Source of the DNA: JAVKSL01 sp039583695
Lineage (GTDB): Bacteria; Actinomycetota; Acidimicrobiia; Acidimicrobiales; JAJPHD01
Assembly: GCA_039583695.1 (NCBI GenBank)
Contig: JAVKSL010000081.1
Coordinates: forward strand, 1 to 11,389
Length of the DNA stretch: 11,389 bases
Reading direction: 5' to 3'
Shown: in pieces, positions 1-7,531 of the stretch
Layout of the letters: each line of letters begins with the position of its first letter
How positions within the stretch are numbered: the stretch's first letter is position 1
Translations under genes and position numbers: made by a program
The notes under the pieces: generated by a model
What the model saw: the letters and a program-made list of their open reading frames with translations, nothing else
Databases searched by the model: none
What the model was told of the DNA's origin: nothing

Positions 1-2
1 CT

Positions 3-500
3 CACCCGCGCAGCGTGAGCTGGGCCGTCACCGACGTCGGCTCAGTCGGCAGGGCGCTCAGGAGTGCGAAACTCCACCAGTACCAAAGCACGGAACCGGC
101 GGGTTCGGCTGGAGCCTGGACGGGATCTTTCAGCGATGGCACCAACACCTACAGCGGGCCTCTGGACGTCAGCATGACCTACTCGGGCTATGCAAACCCC
201 AGCGGGACGTTCCTGACGCCCTGCACGGGGCCCAACACGGCGGTGCCAGTGAGCAGTGCCACCATCATGTCGCCGGACGGCATCAGCTTGAGTTGTCAGT
301 TCACCGGCACCTTTGAGCGCGCAAATGGCTCGCAGACCTATGACGTCAGCCTCACAGGTTCGTGCAGTGTGGAGGGCGGGGCACCGTCATCTACGCAGAT
401 CGCCTGGACCGGGACGTTGGGCACCTGTACCCCGTCGGTCGGTCCGCTGAGCACCTGCCCGGCCTTCGACGACTCCTACACGACACCACCACCTGCCTGA
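3..500 (+). CDS. C-terminal part of an unrecognised secreted-type protein (5' end outside window)
   Basis: The frame is open from the left edge to a TGA at 498-500. A GTG at 15 could start a 161-residue protein, but the 14 visible upstream bases show no Shine-Dalgarno and no signal peptide follows, so I treat the gene as cut by the window. The product is rich in Ser, Thr and Gly, with alternating polar/hydrophobic stretches such as WTGSFSDGTNTYSG that suggest beta-strands. Five Cys lie at residues 70, 94, 117, 138 and 148 (numbered from the GTG), and the end is Pro-rich (TTPPPA). This is compatible with an exported beta-sandwich with disulfides. I recognise no family and assign no function. 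It lies 47 nt upstream of the giant kelch gene on the same strand, so cotranscription is possible. Confidence 0.5.
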   Translation, partial: HPRSVSWAVTDVGSVGRALRSAKLHQYQSTEPAGSAGAWTGSFSDGTNTYSGPLDVSMTYSGYANPSGTFLTPCTGPNTAVPVSSATIMSPDGISLSCQFTGTFERANGSQTYDVSLTGSCSVEGGAPSSTQIAWTGTLGTCTPSVGPLSTCPAFDDSYTTPPPA

Positions 501-547
501 TCGATCTGAAGCGGACTGAGTTGACCAGTCGAGGCGGTCCCGAGCCA

Positions 548-2305
548 TTGCACGAGCAGTTGCAGTCGCGGCCCGGGCCGTCTCGGCTCAGAACGGGACT
601 GAGACCGAGGGGCTGGCATGGGAGACTTGCGGTCACCGTCGTGGCAATGGCGACGCTGTCTGGCGCCGTGTGGACCGGGGCTACCGCTGCATCAACGAGT
701 AGCGCCACCTGGACCGAGGCCAGCGTGGCAAACCCGCCTGCGGGCCGGGTGAGCGCCTCGATGGCCACCGATCCCACCGGCAAGGCGGTGCTCTTTGGGG
801 GGTCGTCGGCCTTGGGACCCGACCTCGCCGACACCTGGACCTGGGACGGGTCCGCCTGGACCCAACAGCACCCCGCCACCAGCCCCCCCGCCCGATCCGG
901 CGCGGTGATGGCCTACGACCCGGCCACGAACACCACTGTGCTCTTCGGCGGATCTCAGGCGAGCGGCCCCGACCTCGCCGACACCTGGACCTGGGACGGG
1001 TCCGCCTGGACCCAACAGCACCCCGCCACCAGCCCCCCGGCCCGAGACGGAGCGGTCATGGCCTATGACCCGGTCACGCGCAACTTGGTGCTCTTCGGCG
1101 GGGAGACCTTCTACCCTGGCCAGATCGGTCCTACCACGCTCTTGGCCGACACCTGGACCTGGGACGGATCCACCTGGACCCAACAGCACCCCGCCACCAG
1201 CCCCCCAGCGCGGACCGGTGCGGTCATGGCTCAGACCTCCAATGCCAGCCAGCCTGTCGTGCTTTTTGGTGGCAGCGGGACCTCAGGCACCGTTGGCGAC
1301 ACTTGGACCTGGGACGGGACCACATGGACCGAGCAGGCGCCCACGAGCACGGCTGCCGCGGACGGAGTGGACGGCCCCACCAGCCCTTCGGTCAGATCTG
1401 GCGCCACCATGGCCTTCGACGCCGCCACCGGCAACGACGTGCTCTTCGGCGGTTTGGGTGGGCTCCAAGAGGAGGAGGGCCAGGCTGTACCCACCTACAC
1501 CTGGGACGGCACCGCCTGGGCCGAGCAGGCAGCCTTCCCCAGCCCCCCGACCCGGAGTGACGCCGCCATGGCCTACGAGCCGGGTAACGCCACCGTTGTG
1601 CTCTTCGGCGGCTTCGAGAGTGGCTCGTACGACAACGACACCTGGGTCTACACCGACGCCAACTCAAGCGCTACGCCTCCCACCACGCTGCCGACTCCAC
1701 CAACCACCCTGCCGGCTTCTCCCACGACCACGACGACAATCGCTGGCCTGCCCACGACGACCACGACCACGATGGCTCCCTCGAAGCCACCCAGCACGAC
1801 GGGCTCGCTGCCATCGTCGTCGTCGGGGGCCATCACCGAGTACACCCTGCCCAAGGGCGGCGGTCCCAACGACATCGTGGCCGGTCCCAACGGCCAGCTG
1901 TGGTTCACAGACGCTGGGCTCGCTGAGATCACCACCGCCGGCGTCCTCACCCAGTTCAACCTGCCCTCGGGCCTGGGTGCGATCAACATCACCGTCGGGC
2001 CCGACCACGCTTTGTGGTTCACCAATCCCAACGGCAGCAAGTCACAGATCGGACGCATGACCACCGGCGGAAGCCTCAGCGCATACAGCACCAGTTGCGC
2101 GCCAGCCGCTGACCAGGCCGGCGGCACCGTCCGGTCCAACGACCCTGCGGGACTGACCAATGGTCAAGGGGCAGTCTGTGGCCCTCCTGGAGACATCGCC
2201 ACCGGCCCCGACGGCAAGCTGTGGTTCACCCAGTACCCGGGGTCAAACAGCGTGTCAAGCAGCGTGGGGGGCCCCCTTACCCCACCCCCAACCTGGTGCA
2301 GATGA
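548..2305 (+). CDS. Giant kelch/Vgb propeller surface protein, N-terminal part (frame breaks at 2266-2276)
   Basis: An Arg-rich N-terminus is followed by a hydrophobic stretch (LAVTVVAMATLSGAVWTG) and an Ala-rich site, which reads as a signal peptide. Six kelch repeats follow to about 1650, each with a VLFGG strand and a DTWTWDGS-type strand, enough for one six-bladed propeller. A Thr/Pro linker (about 1675-1830) leads into streptogramin-lyase-like blades marked LWFT, three of them before the frame breaks. Kelch and Vgb-like propellers usually bind ligands or partners; a catalytic role is not indicated. The start is uncertain: there is no ATG or GTG between the upstream gene and the signal sequence. 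TTG at 548 has GAGGCGG 10 nt upstream; TTG 521, TTG 560 and ATG 647 are alternatives. The downstream frame continues the same repeat family, so this is one gene with the 2266-6138 part. The stop at 2303-2305 is probably not native. Confidence 0.8.
   Translation: MHEQLQSRPGPSRLRTGLRPRGWHGRLAVTVVAMATLSGAVWTGATAASTSSATWTEASVANPPAGRVSASMATDPTGKAVLFGGSSALGPDLADTWTWDGSAWTQQHPATSPPARSGAVMAYDPATNTTVLFGGSQASGPDLADTWTWDGSAWTQQHPATSPPARDGAVMAYDPVTRNLVLFGGETFYPGQIGPTTLLADTWTWDGSTWTQQHPATSPPARTGAVMAQTSNASQPVVLFGGSGTSGTVGDTWTWDGTTWTEQAPTSTAAADGVDGPTSPSVRSGATMAFDAATGNDVLFGGLGGLQEEEGQAVPTYTWDGTAWAEQAAFPSPPTRSDAAMAYEPGNATVVLFGGFESGSYDNDTWVYTDANSSATPPTTLPTPPTTLPASPTTTTTIAGLPTTTTTTMAPSKPPSTTGSLPSSSSGAITEYTLPKGGGPNDIVAGPNGQLWFTDAGLAEITTAGVLTQFNLPSGLGAINITVGPDHALWFTNPNGSKSQIGRMTTGGSLSAYSTSCAPAADQAGGTVRSNDPAGLTNGQGAVCGPPGDIATGPDGKLWFTQYPGSNSVSSSVGGPLTPPPTWCR
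818..1206 (+). repeat. Near-identical kelch-blade DNA repeats
   Basis: Bases 818-888 (71 bp) recur exactly at 968-1038, an offset of 150 bp or 50 codons, which is one kelch blade. A third, slightly diverged copy begins near 1148. Other blades in the gene are much less alike, which indicates recent duplication or gene conversion of blades. Such a repeat can also collapse in short-read assembly. Confidence 0.9.
2264..2276 (+). other. Frame break at a G6C5 run, with a slippery-type heptamer
   Basis: Six G (2266-2271) are followed by five C (2272-2276). The upstream frame reads GTG GGG GGC and stops at 2303; the downstream frame, one base earlier, carries on the same blade family. One missing base in the run would explain this. 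The zero-frame spacing G GGG GGC also fits the X XXY YYZ pattern for -1 slippage. Sequencing error or a real indel is more likely than programmed slippage. Confidence 0.75.
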
Positions 2306-5300
2306 CCCCCCAGGGCAACATCACTGGCGAGTTCACCACACCTCCCACACCCACGCCGCCCGCGCCGAGCAACCCGAGCTTGAACGTGGTTGGCAACTCG
2401 GCCGGCGCCATCACCGCCGGCCCGGGGGCCAGCCTGTGGTTCACCGACGCCGCCGGCAACAGGATCGGGCGCATCACCCCGGGGGCCAACAACGCCCAGA
2501 CCCAGGCCTCGGTTCAGATGTTCACCATCCCCACCCCCAACGCCCAACCGAACGACCTCACCGCCGGTCCCGACGGCAACTTGTGGTTCACCGAGTCCGG
2601 GGCGAACAAGATTGGGCGCATCACCCCCGCCGGGGTGATCAGCCAGTTCCCCATCCCCACCGCCAACGCCGTGCCTGCGGGCATCGCCGCCGGGCCCGAC
2701 GGCAACTTGTGGTTCACCGAGTACAACGCCAGCGCCATAGGGCGCATCACCCCGGCGGGGGTGATCAGCCAGTACACCCTGCCCACTCCCGTCGCCCAGC
2801 CGCTCAACATCGCCGCGGGGCCCGACGGGGCCATGTGGTTCACCGAGCCCGGGGCGAACAAGACCGGCCGCATCTCCCCCGACGCCTCACCGAGTCCTCC
2901 CCAAAACTGCATCCCCGAGGCCCCCCTGGCCCCGGGCGGCGGTCCCTGGAAGCCGGTGGCTCCCATGTGCATCCCCCGGTACGCGTTCGGGGCGGCGACC
3001 GGGCCTGACGGGCGCATCTACGCGGTGGGCGGTGAGACCAGCATCGCCACCTCGCCCAACGGAGGTACCAGTGGGCCACTTGCCTCGGTGGAGGCCTACA
3101 CCCCGGCCACCAACACCTGGGCCCCGGTCGCTCCCCTACCCGCCCCCCGCTCGGGCCTGGCGGTGGTCACCGGCCCCGACAGGCGCATCTATGCGATGGG
3201 GGGCGACTCTGCCGGGACCGTGGACGCCTACGACACCAAGACCAACACTTGGACCGCGCTGGCCTCACTGCCGGTGCCGGTCACCAACCTGGCCGCGGCC
3301 ACCTCCGGCGGGCTCATCTACGCCATCGGGGGCGACCCGGCTTCGTCCAACGCCGCCATCGGCTCCTTGACTGGCGTCAACACAGGGCCAAGCGCGATCG
3401 TCCAGGCCTACGACCCGGCCACCAATACCTGGAGCCTGCCCTGTGACACCAGCACCTGCCCGCCGGGGACCGTCCCCCCCATGCCCACCGCCAGGGACGC
3501 CCTGGCTGCGGCCACCGGCGCCAACGGGGTCATCTACGCCATAGGGGGCGAGAACGGCGCCGGCAGCGCCCTTAGGACCGTGGAGGCCTACGATCCCAAG
3601 GCCAACACCTGTGCAACGCTGGCCTCCATGCCGGCAGCCGAAGCGTCCCTCGCCGCAACCTTGGGCCCGCAGGGACAGATCTACGCACTCGGCGGGGGCA
3701 GTGGTGGCGGCTCAGTGGCCACGGTGCAGGTCTATGACCCGAGCACCGACCAGTGGGGCTTCGCCCCGCACATGGAACAGGCCCGGGACCAGCTGGCGGC
3801 CGCCACCGGGCCGCACGGGCGCGTCTATGCGATCGGCGGGGCCTACTACGGTGGCCCCCTCAACTCGGTGGAGGCCTACACCCCGGTCGCCCCCACCCCC
3901 CCCGGCGCCACCTGCCAGCTCTCGGGCACCCAGGCCCAGATCTCCACCTCGGCCAACACCTGGACCTCGGTGGCACCAGCGCTACAGCCCCTGATGGCAG
4001 TGACGAGCGGCCCGGGCGGGAACATCTACGCCATACCCGACGGTGCGGTGGTGTTCAAGGAGGGCCAACCCCCCCCTTCCCCTCCTGCGCAGCTGGTCGA
4101 GACGTACAACCCGGCGAGCAACACCTGGCGCCAAGGCCGAGTGCCCGCCCCCGAGCCGCAGGCGGGCGGTTGGGCCAGCGGCCCCAACGGGCTTCTCTAC
4201 ATGATCGGCGGCGGCGCCCAGGGATCCGTCAGCGACATCGTCCAAGCCTACGATCCTTGCACCGACACCTGGTCCACAGCGGCGCCCCTGCCGGCCGCCG
4301 TTGGCCCAGGGGCCACCGTCACCGGGCCCGACGGGCGCATATATGTCATAGGCGGAAGCACCGGCGGCTTGAAGTCCAGCGTCTTTGCCACCGCCTCGAC
4401 CAACGCGGTGTACGCCTACGACACCTTGACCAACACCTGGTCCACGGTGGCGCCCTTTCCTGTTCCCATCCAGGGAGGCGATGCGACGGCGGCTGTCGGG
4501 CCCGACGGACGCATCTATGTCTTCGTCGGCGGTGATGTCTACGCCTACACGATCTGCACGAACTCCTGGGCGCTGGTGGCGACCGAGCCCAAAAACGCTC
4601 CCTACGACGCCGGACCCACTGCCACCACCGGGGCCGACGGGCGCATCTATCTCATGGGCGGCTTCGAAAACGCCTACGGCGACCCTGCGGGCGAGCAGGC
4701 CACCGCCTTCGACGTGAACACCGACACGTTCAGCCCGGTGGCATCGATGCCCCACAACCGGGTCGGGCCGTTCCTCGCCGCCGGCGGTGACGGGCGCCTC
4801 TACGCGGTGGGGAACGTCTTCAAGTACGTGCCGGGCGCTCAGGGCGCCACCTATACCGGCGACCCCGCTGTCGACGCCTATACTCCCGACCTGGCCCATC
4901 CGATCCACGCCTCGGCGGCCTGTGGGACCCTGGGCATCAACGACACCTCGGTGACCGCCCCGGCGACCGGTACCACCACAGCCCACTTCACCGTCACCTT
5001 GTCCCCCGCCCAGGCCCAATCCGCCGCCCCAGGCCCGCCCCAGGGCGAGGTGACCACCACTACCACCCCCCCCCTCACCACCCCCACCACCACCACCACC
5101 GTCACCCCCCCGACCGCACCTGCCACCGGTGCCCAAGCCCCGGTCACCGTCGACTACGCCACCGCCGATGGCACCGCCAAGGCGGGCACCGACTACGTGG
5201 CCACCAACGGCACCTTGGTCTTTGCCCCGGGGGAGAAGACCAAGACCGTCTCGGTGGTGGTCGACGGCCACCCCGGGCCGATCCCGGACAAGGCCTTCTA

Positions 5301-6138
5301 CGTGGATCTGTCCAACGCCACTCTGGCGGTGATCACCAGGCCCCAAGGCACCGCCACCATCTCCTATCCCGGATCGTCTGTCCCCCCGACCACGCATAAC
5401 CCCCCGCCAAACCCAACAGGCCAGGGTCCGGGCTCCCCGCCCACCGGGGTGGGGACCCAGCCGGTGCTCACCTCCGGCCCCGTGGCCCATCCCACCCCCG
5501 CACCGAGCGGGGCTGGGCACCCCTCACCCTCACCGACACCGAGCCCCGCACCCGCACCGGTCGCCCAGGCGGCCCCACAGCCCGGCTCTGTCTCACAGCC
5601 AGCACCCCACAACGTGGTGCACCAGCCCGGCATCGGGGGCCCTGCCTCCACACCGGCCCCGGTCCCGACGCCTGTGGCCGCCTTCGTTGGCGCCCCACAG
5701 ATACAAGCCGCATCCCCGGCCCTGGCCCCTGAGTCCCAAGGTCCCCCACCGCCGTCCTCGGTGTCCCAGGCCCAGCCCCAATCTCAGACTCAGTCACAAA
5801 CTCAGTCCCAGTCACAGGCCCAGTCACAGGCCCAGGCAGAAGCCCAGGCCGGCTCCATGGCCCAGCGCCAGCGGGAGCGCCAGGTAGAACTCCAACAGGT
5901 CTCCGATGCCTCTGCGCCGGCCTCGGCGCTGTCAGATGCCTCGACCAGCCTCGGCGGCGGGCTGTTGGCGACCGCTTTGGCCCTGGGACTCGGACTCGGC
6001 TGGAAGAGACGCACCAGCCACTTGCCCGTGCCGTCCAGGGCCATCACCAAGTCCTCCCCGCCCCGGCACGGCCCTCCCCGCCCCGGCCCAGGTGCTCGGC
6101 CCAGGCCCCGGGGCCCTCGGCCACGGGGGCCCAGGTGA
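2266..6138 (+). CDS. Giant kelch/Vgb propeller surface protein, C-terminal part with Calx-beta domain and membrane anchor
   Basis: This continues the previous entry in the -1 frame; joined, the protein is about 1,860 residues. Domains in order: four more Vgb-type blades (SLWFT, NLWFT twice, AMWFT, to about 2890), making seven in all, the number in the Vgb propeller; twelve kelch repeats with GPDGRIYAVGG-type cores (about 2945-4890), enough for two six-bladed propellers; a Calx-beta domain (about 4930-5370) with VTVDYATADGTAKAGTDY; a Pro/Ser/Gln-rich stalk (about 5375-5930); a hydrophobic helix (about 5950-6003) followed by WKRR; and a Pro/Arg-rich basic tail. I see no LPXTG sortase motif, so anchoring by the helix is the simplest reading. 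Signal peptide and C-terminal helix together imply a cell-surface protein with its propellers outside. The family resemblance to Vgb does not imply streptogramin resistance. Ligand unknown. Confidence 0.85.
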   Translation, partial: GGPPYPTPNLVQMTPQGNITGEFTTPPTPTPPAPSNPSLNVVGNSAGAITAGPGASLWFTDAAGNRIGRITPGANNAQTQASVQMFTIPTPNAQPNDLTAGPDGNLWFTESGANKIGRITPAGVISQFPIPTANAVPAGIAAGPDGNLWFTEYNASAIGRITPAGVISQYTLPTPVAQPLNIAAGPDGAMWFTEPGANKTGRISPDASPSPPQNCIPEAPLAPGGGPWKPVAPMCIPRYAFGAATGPDGRIYAVGGETSIATSPNGGTSGPLASVEAYTPATNTWAPVAPLPAPRSGLAVVTGPDRRIYAMGGDSAGTVDAYDTKTNTWTALASLPVPVTNLAAATSGGLIYAIGGDPASSNAAIGSLTGVNTGPSAIVQAYDPATNTWSLPCDTSTCPPGTVPPMPTARDALAAATGANGVIYAIGGENGAGSALRTVEAYDPKANTCATLASMPAAEASLAATLGPQGQIYALGGGSGGGSVATVQVYDPSTDQWGFAPHMEQARDQLAAATGPHGRVYAIGGAYYGGPLNSVEAYTPVAPTPPGATCQLSGTQAQISTSANTWTSVAPALQPLMAVTSGPGGNIYAIPDGAVVFKEGQPPPSPPAQLVETYNPASNTWRQGRVPAPEPQAGGWASGPNGLLYMIGGGAQGSVSDIVQAYDPCTDTWSTAAPLPAAVGPGATVTGPDGRIYVIGGSTGGLKSSVFATASTNAVYAYDTLTNTWSTVAPFPVPIQGGDATAAVGPDGRIYVFVGGDVYAYTICTNSWALVATEPKNAPYDAGPTATTGADGRIYLMGGFENAYGDPAGEQATAFDVNTDTFSPVASMPHNRVGPFLAAGGDGRLYAVGNVFKYVPGAQGATYTGDPAVDAYTPDLAHPIHASAACGTLGINDTSVTAPATGTTTAHFTVTLSPAQAQSAAPGPPQGEVTTTTTPPLTTPTTTTTVTPPTAPATGAQAPVTVDYATADGTAKAGTDYVATNGTLVFAPGEKTKTVSVVVDGHPGPIPDKAFYVDLSNATLAVITRPQGTATISYPGSSVPPTTHNPPPNPTGQGPGSPPTGVGTQPVLTSGPVAHPTPAPSGAGHPSPSPTPSPAPAPVAQAAPQPGSVSQPAPHNVVHQPGIGGPASTPAPVPTPVAAFVGAPQIQAASPALAPESQGPPPPSSVSQAQPQSQTQSQTQSQSQAQSQAQAEAQAGSMAQRQRERQVELQQVSDASAPASALSDASTSLGGGLLATALALGLGLGWKRRTSHLPVPSRAITKSSPPRHGPPRPGPGARPRPRGPRPRGPR
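5767..5850 (+). repeat. Gln/Ser/Ala dipeptide repeat in the stalk
   Basis: Degenerate hexamers of the forms CAGTCA, CAGTCC and CAGGCC encode alternating Gln-Ser, Gln-Thr and Gln-Ala. The tract sits between the Pro-rich stalk and the membrane helix of the surface protein. It is probably an extended, length-variable spacer. Confidence 0.8.
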
Positions 6139-6232
6139 GGGCTTGTCCTTTGTGTTCGTGAGATCACGCCCATGAAAGCTCAGCCCACCAAAGACCCCCA
6201 TCATGCGACGAGCAGAAAGAACAGGTAGCCAG

Positions 6233-7531
6233 ATGAGCCCCCAGACCCAACCCAAGGCCAAGGCCGGCCCGGAGACAGAAAAGGCACCCCGCTCGGCGAC
6301 CGCCCGCACCTTGCGTGCGCTGGTGGGGACCTTGGTGTTGTTGGTGATCGCTTTTGGCTTGCTGGTCTGGGTCACCTTCTCGGTGCCCACCCCTGGCACC
6401 TCGTTGGACCTGAGCCGCCTGGTGGCGTTGTCCGATGCCAACCAGGTGTCCTCGGCAACCCTGTTGGACCAAGACTCCGAGGTCGTAGGGCACTACTGCG
6501 CGGTCTCTGCTCCAGCAGCGTCGTGCCCGGTGCCCCTCGCCGCCTACCACGCCGCGTATCCCACCGCCGGCGCAGGCACCCAGCTGGTCGTGGTGCTGGG
6601 CACCCATACCCCCGTGAGTGTGGATCACCAGGTTGGCACCCAGATCACCAAGCTCATCGTCACCTTCTTGATACCGCTTATCATCCTGGCCAACCTGTTC
6701 GGCATCGTGTTCGTGGTGGCCACCGCGGCTGGGGACTCCTCGGTGGCCGACATCGCAGGATTCGGGCGCCTCGGGCGCAAGGCCAAGCGCAAGCGTGCCC
6801 CGGGCAGCGAGATCAGCTTCGCGGACGTCGCAGGAGCCGGAGACGCGGTGGCCGAGCTCCAAGAGGTGATCGACTACCTAAAAGACCCAGCTCGGTTCAA
6901 GGCTTATGGGGCCGTGGCCCCCAAGGGGGTGTTGTTGTTCGGTCCCCCCGGATGTGGCAAGACCCTCATGGCAAGAGCCGTGGCAGGAGAGTCAGGCGTG
7001 CCGTTCCTGTCGGCTTCTGGCACCGAGTTCGTGGAGTCATTGGTAGGGGTGGGAGCCGCCCGGGTGCGAGACCTGTTCGCCCAGGTGAGAGCGCTTGCCC
7101 CCGCCATCGTGTTCATCGACGAGATCGACGCGCTCGGCCGGCGCCGGGAGGGCGAGGGGGTCTCTGGTGGGGAAAGAGAACAGACCCTGAACCAGCTGCT
7201 GGTCGAGATGGACGGCTTCGAGGTGAGCGCCGGGGTGGTGCTGATCGGTGCCACCAACCGCCCCGACATCTTGGACCCGGCCCTGTTGCGCCCCGGGGCG
7301 CTTCGATCGCCACATCACCTTGGATCCCCCAGACGTGGAGGGACGCCGGGCCATCTTGGCCCTGCACGGTGCCCGCTTACCCCTCGGAGACGACGTGGAC
7401 CTGGCCCTGGTGGCACGGCGCACGCCGGGCTTCACCGGGGCGGATCTGGCCAACGTCATGAACGAGGCTGCGCTGTTGGCGGTGAGGGGCGCAACCCCGG
7501 GGGCAAAGATCACCCCCGCCCAGGTCTCTGA
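6233..7531 (+). CDS. ftsH: FtsH-type membrane AAA+ protease, N-terminal part (frame breaks at 7295-7298)
   Basis: FtsH is a membrane-anchored hexamer that unfolds and degrades membrane and cytosolic proteins using ATP. Seen here: TM1 (residues about 30-52), a short extracytoplasmic domain with two Cys, TM2 (about 141-166), a basic linker, then the AAA+ module. Walker A is GPPGCGKT (6941-6964), Walker B is IVFIDEID (7106-7129), and the second region of homology starts NRPDILDPALLRPG. The pore loop reads FVESLVGVG, where FtsH normally has FVEMFVGVG, so the translocating Phe is replaced by Leu (7040-7042). I prefer ATG 6233, with AGG 7 nt upstream; ATG 6203 is possible but has no visible Shine-Dalgarno. 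The true frame ends at 7298: GGGG replaces the GGG expected before RFDR, and residues after that to 7531 are out of frame. It lies 94 nt after the surface-protein gene on the same strand. Confidence 0.88.
   Translation: MSPQTQPKAKAGPETEKAPRSATARTLRALVGTLVLLVIAFGLLVWVTFSVPTPGTSLDLSRLVALSDANQVSSATLLDQDSEVVGHYCAVSAPAASCPVPLAAYHAAYPTAGAGTQLVVVLGTHTPVSVDHQVGTQITKLIVTFLIPLIILANLFGIVFVVATAAGDSSVADIAGFGRLGRKAKRKRAPGSEISFADVAGAGDAVAELQEVIDYLKDPARFKAYGAVAPKGVLLFGPPGCGKTLMARAVAGESGVPFLSASGTEFVESLVGVGAARVRDLFAQVRALAPAIVFIDEIDALGRRREGEGVSGGEREQTLNQLLVEMDGFEVSAGVVLIGATNRPDILDPALLRPGALRSPHHLGSPRRGGTPGHLGPARCPLTPRRRRGPGPGGTAHAGLHRGGSGQRHERGCAVGGEGRNPGGKDHPRPGL

Noticed and set aside
391..2160. Long minus-strand ORFs opposite the kelch and Vgb repeats
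   Set aside because: Gly/Val/Pro-rich antisense shadows of a GC-rich repeat gene, with no recognisable domains.
1830..2890. Vgb-like blades considered as a streptogramin-resistance gene
   Set aside because: Only the repeat family is shared; the blades sit inside a multi-propeller surface protein and no resistance context is present.
6104..6160. GC-rich inverted sequence at the end of the surface-protein gene as a terminator
   Set aside because: The partial palindrome lies within the coding Pro/Arg tail and is not followed by a T run; the signal is too weak.
6172..6228. 18-codon ORF (MKAQPTKDPHHATSRKNR) as an upstream leader of the protease gene
   Set aside because: It ends 4 nt before ATG 6233, but has no clear Shine-Dalgarno or attenuator structure. 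Its length is within chance.
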